From Staphylococcus borealis (GTDB lineage Bacteria > Bacillota > Bacilli > Staphylococcales > Staphylococcaceae), in the NCBI RefSeq assembly GCF_001224225.1, contig NZ_CUEE01000010.1, forward strand, positions 26,898 to 90,897: DNA of 64,000 nt, in the 5' to 3' direction. Positions 53,549-64,000 of the stretch are shown piece after piece; positions within the stretch are counted from its first letter, which is position 1, and the number at the start of each line of letters is the position of its first letter. The translations under genes were made by a program, and so were the position numbers. The notes beneath the pieces are model-generated. The model saw nothing but the letters and a program-made list of their open reading frames with translations. It ran no database searches and had not been told where the DNA came from.

Positions 53549-54400
53549 TTAAGATGAACTTATTTGTGTTTCAAAATGATAAATATGTAGTGCAAGATAA
53601 ACAATTTCAGAATCATCAATAGGAATATTTAAATGTTTTTGTATCATTCTTGAGATTTTAAAAGCAGTGTTGTATGCATTAGGATAATGGTTTTTAACCA
53701 TATCAATAAAGACATCTTGAGCGTAAATATATTCTTTTTTATTAAGACGTCGAATTAAAAATTGGATATGTCTAATAAATCGTTGATATTGAACTGTATG
53801 ATTATCAATTTCATGGTTCAAATCATTTTCAATAATCAGTATGCTTTTACTAATTAACTTATTAATTAAAGACATTTCGTGTATTGTTAAATCCTCAGTG
53901 TTAGATGCGATATGTAATGCGATAAATCCAATTTCATCAGGTGGAAAATTGACATCTAATCGTTGATTCAGTTTATCAATAACTTGGCTTGCAATTGCAT
54001 AAGCGCCACTATATAAATGTTTGGTTTCAATAGCAAATGGATTACTAATAATTTGATTTTGCTTTAATCTTTTGTATGCAAATATAATGTGATCAGTCAA
54101 AGCAACAACAAGATTTTTATCGTCAGTAGTATGTGTTGTACTCGTTATAAAATTGACTGCTTCAATTACCGCTTGTAGAACATCTTCATCTGCAATTTCA
54201 ACTAAAGATTTATAATATTCTTGCTGTTGCTTTTGTTCTAGCTTATAAACTTTTTCTATTGAAGCACTTTCATCTAAGGTCATTCCAGCCTTTTTATTAA
54301 AGCCAATACCTTTTCCAATGAGAATAACCTCTTGATTATTATAAGTGCATATGATGACGTTGTTATTTAAAGCTTTAGAAATAGTATACTCACTCATCAT
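53549..54400 (-). CDS. glcT: BglG-family transcription antiterminator GlcT
   Basis: About 283 residues. An N-terminal CAT RNA-binding domain (YTISKALNNNVIICTYNNQEVILIGKGIGFNKKAG) is followed by two PRD domains with the phosphorylatable His residues (LTDHIIF and ALHIASN in PRD1, IRHIQF and ALHIYHF in PRD2). It matches S. aureus GlcT, which binds the RAT site of the glucose permease ptsG leader when glucose is present. ptsG is not in the window. Start among GTG 54406, ATG 54400 and ATG 54397; AAAGGTGA favours 54400. Confidence 0.9.
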   Translation of the reverse strand: MMSEYTISKALNNNVIICTYNNQEVILIGKGIGFNKKAGMTLDESASIEKVYKLEQKQQQEYYKSLVEIADEDVLQAVIEAVNFITSTTHTTDDKNLVVALTDHIIFAYKRLKQNQIISNPFAIETKHLYSGAYAIASQVIDKLNQRLDVNFPPDEIGFIALHIASNTEDLTIHEMSLINKLISKSILIIENDLNHEIDNHTVQYQRFIRHIQFLIRRLNKKEYIYAQDVFIDMVKNHYPNAYNTAFKISRMIQKHLNIPIDDSEIVYLALHIYHFETQISSS

Positions 54401-54471
54401 AATCACCTTTCTTTATAATATATGAATTATAAAACGAATTATTAAAAATGAAAAGATTTCAAACTTAATGT

Positions 54472-54523
54472 AAAAACTCCTTCCAACGTTATGAAACCTA
54501 AATTCAATACATTGAAAGGAGTA
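54472..54523 (-). terminator. Terminator of the AGCS symporter gene
   Basis: ACTCC(T)TTCCAACG and CATTGAAAGGAGT pair imperfectly downstream of the minus-strand stop, followed by TTTTTA. Confidence 0.65.
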
Positions 54524-54559
54524 TGTTAATAATATTATATTAAATAGTTATTCAATCGA

Positions 54560-56017
54560 TTACTTTTTAGGTAGTTGATTTTCTCTACCCCAAGTTTCAA
54601 TGCCAAACAAGTTAATTTCGAGATTCTCTGGTTTGAACACAGGTTTCATACCAGCTTTGCGTTGTTTTTGATAATCTTTCATGACAGCTATAGCTATATT
54701 TGAAAGACCGATAATAGAAATCAAGTTAACAATCGCCATTAATCCCATAAATAAATCGGCAGTACTCCATACAGTTTCAGTTTTCACAACTGAACCAACA
54801 AATACTAATAAAACAACTAAACATCTGAAAATAAACATAATTGCTTTATTTTTAGATAAAAATTCAATATTTGATTGGCCGTAGTAATAGTTACCGACTA
54901 CAGAAGAAAATGCGAATAACGTAATCGCAACTGTTAAGAAGATACCCCCAGCTGAACCTAAATGTTCATTTAATGCTGATTGAGTAACTTGAACACCTTG
55001 AGGTGCACTTTCACCAAATTTTAATCCTGAATATAATAAAATCATAATCGCTGTAGCTGTACAAACTAACATAGTATCGAAAAATACACCAAGTGATTGA
55101 ATTAAACCTTGTTTCACTGGGTGTGGTACAGCCGCTGTAGCAGCAGCATTAGGTGCCGAACCCATACCAGCTTCGTTAGAGAATAAACCACGTTTAATAC
55201 CTTGAAGGATAGCCGCACCAACAGCGCCTCCGGTAACTTGTTCGAAACCAAACGCACTCTTAATGATCGTACCTATCATTGGAACAATTTGGTCGATATT
55301 TAATAATAAAATAACTAAAACCATTCCAATATAAATGATCGCCATGATAGGCACAATCAATGATGATAATGTCGCAATACTGCGCACACCACCAAAGATG
55401 ATGATTCCTGTAATAACTGCCAATACAATACCTGTTATAACTGGACTTATGTTGTATTGAGTATTTAATGACTCTGCAATTGTATTAGATTGAACAGTAT
55501 TAAATACAAACGCAAATGTTACAGTAATTAATATTGAGAATAAAATACCTAACCATTTTTGATTTAAACCTTTAGTTATGTAGTATGCTGGACCCCCACG
55601 GAATCCGCCTTCTTTATCGTGAACCTTATAAATTTGAGCTAAAGTAGCTTCCATAAACGCACTTGCCGCTCCAATGAAGGCAATTACCCACATCCAAAAT
55701 ACTGCACCAGGTCCACCAAGCACAATTGCCGTAGCTACGCCGGCAATATTACCAGTACCTACTCGAGAACCAGCACTGATTGCAAATGCTTGAAATGGTG
55801 ATATACCTTTTTCACCACTATTCAATGTTTCAGGTTTCTCTACTAAAGCTCTAAACATTTCTGGCAACATACGTAATTGCACAAATTTAGAACTAATTGT
55901 AAAGAAGAAGCCTACAGTTAATAGTAATCCAATTAAATATTGCGACCAAATTAAATCATTACCTACCTGAACGATTGTTTTAAACCACCCAGGTATTAAA
56001 TTATCAAAATCACTCAT
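54560..56017 (-). CDS. Na+/alanine or glycine symporter (AGCS family)
   Basis: 485 residues, about 10-11 membrane segments, with AGCS signatures GPGAVFWMWVIAFIGAASAFMEATLAQIYK, GGFRGGPAYYI and GLFSNEAGMGSAPNAAATA. It imports alanine/glycine with sodium. Next to glcT, as in S. aureus. Glycine supply links it to the FemA/FemB bridge. A long inverted repeat lies between it and parC. Confidence 0.93.
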   Translation of the reverse strand: MSDFDNLIPGWFKTIVQVGNDLIWSQYLIGLLLTVGFFFTISSKFVQLRMLPEMFRALVEKPETLNSGEKGISPFQAFAISAGSRVGTGNIAGVATAIVLGGPGAVFWMWVIAFIGAASAFMEATLAQIYKVHDKEGGFRGGPAYYITKGLNQKWLGILFSILITVTFAFVFNTVQSNTIAESLNTQYNISPVITGIVLAVITGIIIFGGVRSIATLSSLIVPIMAIIYIGMVLVILLLNIDQIVPMIGTIIKSAFGFEQVTGGAVGAAILQGIKRGLFSNEAGMGSAPNAAATAAVPHPVKQGLIQSLGVFFDTMLVCTATAIMILLYSGLKFGESAPQGVQVTQSALNEHLGSAGGIFLTVAITLFAFSSVVGNYYYGQSNIEFLSKNKAIMFIFRCLVVLLVFVGSVVKTETVWSTADLFMGLMAIVNLISIIGLSNIAIAVMKDYQKQRKAGMKPVFKPENLEINLFGIETWGRENQLPKK

Positions 56018-56062
56018 TAAATCCCTCTCATCTATAATTAATTAATATCCTAAGATATATTA

Positions 56063-56153
56063 CAAGAGATTTATACTGCATTGAATAAACTCAATAAAAT
56101 AATACTAATGTATATTACGTTTGAGGTTATACAACATCAATATAAATCTCTTG
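56063..56153. repeat. 13-bp perfect inverted repeat with 65-nt loop
   Basis: CAAGAGATTTATA (56063-56075) is the exact complement of TATAAATCTCTTG (56141-56153). It lies between the end of parC and the AGCS symporter start. No T-tract follows, so a plain terminator is not obvious. Confidence 0.7.
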
Positions 56154-56231
56154 AAAGATTAAAATTGGTTAAAATAACAAGTTCAATTTTATCATTTTCT
56201 TTTTAAATTGAAAATAAAATTTTTTGAGCAA

Positions 56232-60640
<4,409 letters not shown>

Positions 60641-60643
60641 CTA

Positions 60644-60657
60644 CAAACGTACGTTCG
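60644..60657 (-). promoter_or_regulatory. LexA-like box upstream of parE
   Basis: On the minus strand CGAACGTACGTTTG matches CGAACRNRYGTTCG at 13 of 14 positions and lies about 16-29 nt before the start codon. Topoisomerase IV genes are, to my recollection, part of the S. aureus LexA regulon. Confidence 0.68.
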
Positions 60658-60829
60658 TTTTAAAAACTATACAATAGTTATTCTTATATAAATTGGTCTA
60701 AATTGCAAGTGTGAGTTAAAAACAAATCTATTTTAAGTTAGTAAAAAAACAAAATTTCAAAATTGGTCGTTGCTAGCTATGAGATTATGGTAAAATATAG
60801 CTACGTTATTAAAGGATGTGTAAAGTTAT

Positions 60830-61438
60830 ATGATGATAGTAGTCATGCTCATATTAAGCTATCTCATCGGTGCTATTCCTAATGGATATGTTATAGGAAA
60901 GCTCTTTTTCAAAAAAGATATTAGACAATTTGGAAGTGGCAATACTGGCGCAACTAATAGCTTTCGAGTTCTTGGTAAACCAGCAGGATTTGTTGTAACC
61001 TTTTTAGATATATTTAAAGGGTTTATAACCGTTTTCTTTCCCATTTGGTTTCCAGTGCATGCAGATGGACCGCTTAGCACGTTCTTCACACATGGGTTAA
61101 TCGTAGGTTTATTCGCAATATTAGGACACGTTTATCCGATATACCTTAAATTTAAAGGTGGTAAAGCAGTTGCTACAAGTGCAGGTGTTGTCTTAGGTGT
61201 AAATCCTATCTTACTGCTCGTATTAGCAATTATATTCTTTGGCGTGTTATATATATTTAAATATGTTTCACTCTCAAGTATTATTGCTGCAATATGTTGT
61301 GTAATTGGCTCACTCATCATACAAGATTACATATTATTCGGTATGAGCCTACTTGTTTCGATTATTTTAATCGTAAGGCACCGTACTAATATAGTAAGAA
61401 TCTTTAAAGGCGAAGAACCTAAAATAAAATGGATGTAA
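60830..61438 (+). CDS. plsY: Glycerol-3-phosphate acyltransferase PlsY
   Basis: A 202-residue membrane enzyme with five membrane segments and the three PlsY motifs: [30 protein letters not shown] and the C-terminal [14 protein letters not shown]. It moves acyl groups from acyl phosphate to glycerol-3-phosphate, the first step of phospholipid synthesis. Adjacent to and divergent from parE, as in other staphylococci. GTAAAGTTAT precedes the ATG; the ribosome site is weak. Confidence 0.95.
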   Translation: MMIVVMLILSYLIGAIPNGYVIGKLFFKKDIRQFGSGNTGATNSFRVLGKPAGFVVTFLDIFKGFITVFFPIWFPVHADGPLSTFFTHGLIVGLFAILGHVYPIYLKFKGGKAVATSAGVVLGVNPILLLVLAIIFFGVLYIFKYVSLSSIIAAICCVIGSLIIQDYILFGMSLLVSIILIVRHRTNIVRIFKGEEPKIKWM

Positions 61439-61580
61439 TTATTAATCAGAAAATATCGGTCCCAAGATATATAATATAATAATGCTACTTTGCAAATCAC
61501 AGTAGCTGACTGTATTGAGAAGACGCTTGAACCAAGCTATTCACAAAACTAGTCATCTTTGCGGGCAGAGCCCAAACTAG

Positions 61581-61777
61581 GCAAGCTGGGAGTCGGGGCC
61601 CTAGCAAAGAGAATTTCATTAAGAAATTCTACAAGCTAAGCAAGCTGGAAGTCGGGGCCCCAGCAAAGAGAATTTCATCAAGAAATTCTACAAGCAAAGC
61701 AAGCTGGGAGTCGGGGCCCCAGCAAAGAGAATTTCATTAAGAAATTCTACAAGCTAAGCAAGCTGGGAGTAGGACAG
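61581..61777. repeat. STAR-like tandem repeat array (59-bp unit)
   Basis: Units starting GCAAGCTGG begin at 61581, 61640, 61699 and 61758, exactly 59 bp apart: three full units and a partial fourth. The core GTCGGGGCCCCAGCAAAG (reverse CTTTGCTGGGGCCCCGAC) resembles the STAR motif TNTGTTGNGGCCC of staphylococci. Each unit also contains GAATTTC..GAAATTC hairpin arms. The array fills the plsY-hesB gap of 487 nt, which has no gene. Confidence 0.88.
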
Positions 61778-61925
61778 TGAATTTAAAAGCATTCTGTCCT
61801 GCTCCTTTTTATTATGCTCATAAAATCATTAAAGATTATCTCAAAAAGGTATTATGTTATAATGCTTAGAGTTCCAATAAAGATAAAAATTTAGTAATAG
61901 ATATATAAGGTAGGAGGATTATGTA

Positions 61926-62225
61926 ATGAAAATTAAACTAACAGATCAAGCTGTAGAATGGTTTAAAGATGAATTAGATTTGCCTGAGAATGACAAGGTT
62001 TTACAGTTTTACGTACGATATGGTGGTGAATTTCAACTTAAACAAGGTTTCAGTCCTGCCTTTCGCGTTGAACCTAGACAAGATGTAGAAATAGGTTATG
62101 AAGAGAATTATAATGACTTAGTATTGGTCGTTTCAGAAGATGATTTATGGTATTTCGAAGATAGTGATGTTCTCGTTGAAAAAGTAGACCATGACGACGA
62201 AATTGCCTATTCTAAAGTAAATTAA
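61926..62225 (+). CDS. HesB/YneR-like small protein without cysteines
   Basis: A 99-residue protein of the HesB/IscA-like fold family ([34 protein letters not shown]). The three cysteines that carry Fe-S clusters in IscA are all absent; the protein has no Cys. It is therefore unlikely to be a scaffold in the usual way and belongs to the YneR-type branch of unknown function. Ribosome site TAGGAGG. An IS1272-like element starts 30-40 nt after its stop. Confidence 0.8.
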   Translation: MKIKLTDQAVEWFKDELDLPENDKVLQFYVRYGGEFQLKQGFSPAFRVEPRQDVEIGYEENYNDLVLVVSEDDLWYFEDSDVLVEKVDHDDEIAYSKVN

Positions 62226-62226
62226 A

Positions 62227-63901
62227 TCATAAAGAGTCCAGGACATAAAGTTCTTGGATAAGTGAATAAAAGACAATTTCTATTGAAATAATATAGAAAT
62301 TGTCTTTTTTATAATTTTTTTGATTATTTTCAGCTCGTTGAGCTGTTACTTTTCTTATATTAAGTGCCATTAGCACAAATCCTAGTTCTCTTTTGGCTTT
62401 ATCTATCCCTCGAACAGACATTCGAGTGAAACCCAAAATAGCCTTCATAAATCCAAAAACAGGCTCCACATCAATTTTTCTTTGACTGTAGATGGCTTTT
62501 GTTTTTGGTTCTGAAAGCTTTTTATTAATTTGGGCTTTAAAATATTCCCAATTATAATTCTTCATTATTTTTTTATTTGTTTTTGAATTGAAGTTTATAC
62601 ATTGGTGTTTCAGAGAACATTCTGAACAATCATCACATTCATATAATTTAAAGTCTCGTTTAAAACTATATTTATCATGGCGATAGGCATATCTTTTAAA
62701 TCCTAGTCTTTTATTGTTCGGGCAAATAAATTCATCGTTAATTTCGTCATAATCCCAATTTTAAGTATTAAAGATGTCGTATTTATATTTTTTTGTTTTA
62801 TCTTTTATAAACATTCCATAAGTTATGAGTGGTGTTCGATTAAAATTATCAATAATTGCCATATAATTTGATTCGCTACCATAATCTGCGTTAGCTACAA
62901 TGTATTCAGGTAATTGACCGTAGGTCTCTTGAATTGAATTTAAAAATGGTATCATCGTTCTTGTATCAGTCGGATTTTGATACACATTATACGATAAAAT
63001 AAATTGAGAATTTGTCGCTATTTGTAAATTATAACCAGGCTTGAGTTGTCCATTTTTCATATGATCTTCTTTCATTCTCATAAATGTGGCATCATGGTCT
63101 GTTTTAGAATAACTGTTTCTATCCTTTAAAATAGATTTTTGGACTTCGTATCTTTGTTTACGCTCAGAGTAATCATTAATTTGCTTTTTGTATTTTTTAA
63201 TTTTAGTTCTTTTGAGCCGTATTTGTTTTCCTATTTTAGTACATTTTTCATTATCGATATGTTGGTTTAAATCTTCGATTTCTTTATCTAAATGACTACC
63301 AATCAAATCTATTTCTTCTTTTGTTAATTCATTATCATGATCTTCTTTAATTTCCGGTATAATTTTATTGGTTACCAATTCATGGTAGAGGGCTTTAGAG
63401 TCCTCATTCATCTTTGATTCATGGTTTTGAATACTCTTTTTCCATACAAATGTATATCGATTGGCATTCGCCTCAACTTTCGTACCATCAATAAAAAATG
63501 GCCTGTTCATCTATAAGATTTTGTTTCAAACATTGACTATGAAATTGAATAAATAGTGATTCTAATAAAGCATCTACTTTTGGATTTACTCTAAATCGAT
63601 TAATCGTTTTATAAGAAGGCTTTTGATTTTGTGATAGCCACATCATTCGGATACTATCATTAAGTAATTTTTCTATCTTACGCCCTGAAAACACAGATTG
63701 TGTGTAGGCATATAGAATTACTTTCAACATCATTTTTGGATGATATGATGTCGCACCACGATGGTGTCTGAATTCATCGAATTCATTGTCAGGAATTGTT
63801 TCAACAATATCATTTACATGTTGTGACATATCATTTGTGGGGATAAGAACTGAAGTTTCCATTGGTAGAGTAAGTTGAGTCATGTTATAATCTTTATACA
63901 T
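62227..63901 (-). pseudogene. IS1272/IS1182-type transposase, broken by a frame change and a stop
   Basis: Three collinear pieces on the minus strand. 63901-63488 gives the N-terminal part (FRHHRGATSYHPKMMLKVILYAY). At a T6 run near 63490-63497 the frame changes by one base into FIDGTKVEANANRYTFVWKK (to 62761). An in-frame TAA at 62763-62761 is followed directly by NWDYDEINDEFICPNNKR, cysteine-rich LYECDDCSECSLKHQC and the C-terminal KIDVEPVFGFMKAILGFTRMSVRG. IS1272 itself has two reading frames, so the frame change may be native; the TAA looks like decay. Confidence 0.8.
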
Positions 63902-63959
63902 AAGGCACCTCGTTAATTTAGTTTAGTGGTATTTATTAAATTATACGAAAGTGCCTTAT
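62258..63959 (-). mobile_element. IS1272-like insertion sequence (boundaries approximate)
   Basis: Transposase remnants (above) fill the element. Proposed ends are ATAAG at 62258 and the reverse complement of CTTAT at 63955-63959; the two ends are only about half identical over 20 bases, so limits are tentative. A hairpin AGACAATTTCTAT/ATAGAAATTGTCT (62271-62305) with a T-tract near the right end terminates transcription. AAGGCAC...GTGCCTT (63902-63957) forms a hairpin at the transposase end. The transposase type is typical of S. haemolyticus and S. epidermidis genomes. Confidence 0.65.
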
Positions 63960-64000
63960 TTTTTTAAAGTGTTTCAATGTAAAATTACATATAAATACAA

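Noticed and set aside
61581..61777. Tandem repeats considered as a CRISPR array
   Set aside because: The 59-bp units are directly contiguous, with no unique spacers and no cas genes nearby. They match the STAR-like repeat type.

Overview
The window is chromosomal DNA of a Staphylococcus species, probably coagulase-negative. It is A+T-rich and carries femA/femB, grlA/grlB (parC/parE), mprF, msrR, glcT, cvfB, pst and the lysine and tryptophan operons in the order known from S. aureus. ParC has Asp at position 84, where S. aureus has Glu, and an IS1272-like element lies at the right edge. A haemolyticus/epidermidis-type species fits, but the species is not proven.

Layout. 0-7.6 kb: end of a small conserved gene, a MoxR-like ATPase with a VWA-protein partner, brnQ, a TelA/XpaC pair, acyP, a DUF1033-like gene and cspA. 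7.6-9.15 kb: a complete ISL3-family insertion sequence with 8-bp target duplications, lying in the T-tract of the cspA terminator. 9.2-12.0 kb: a very A+T-rich island between cspA and lysA. It encodes a 26-residue basic peptide, a CPBP-family membrane protease-like protein, a fusion of an Msa-like membrane domain to an ABC ATPase, and an ABC-2-like permease. This is the best candidate for an undescribed system. 12.1-20.8 kb: the lysine operon (lysC-asd-dapA-dapB-dapD-dapL-alr2-lysA, minus strand) under a lysine riboswitch. 21-32 kb: an ABC-F ATPase, cvfB, pstS-C-A-B-phoU behind PhoP boxes, pepF, a small membrane protein, a Fur-box siderophore lipoprotein and a HAD phosphatase. 33-36.4 kb: a gene-poor stretch, then femB and femA.

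36.7-43.5 kb: the trp operon (trpE-G-D-C-F-B-A, minus strand) behind two tandem tryptophan T-boxes. trpC has an in-frame TAG at codon 22, so this strain is probably a tryptophan auxotroph although every other trp gene is open. 43.5-49.4 kb: an M42 peptidase, tyrA, an SOS-regulated Y-family polymerase, a tautomerase, msrR and msrA. 49.4-56 kb: mprF, an AI-2E-type transporter, glcT and an AGCS symporter. 56.2-60.7 kb: parE-parC with a LexA-like box. 60.8-64 kb: plsY, a 59-bp STAR-like tandem repeat array, a HesB-like gene and a decayed IS1272/IS1182-type element.

The genes cover amino-acid supply (Lys/DAP, Trp, Tyr, branched chain), phosphate and iron uptake, and cell-wall assembly: DAP-pathway lysine and the FemA/FemB glycines for peptidoglycan, MsrR for wall polymers and MprF for membrane charge. 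Control is largely by RNA or operator elements visible in the DNA: a riboswitch, T-boxes, and PhoP, Fur, LexA and CodY sites.
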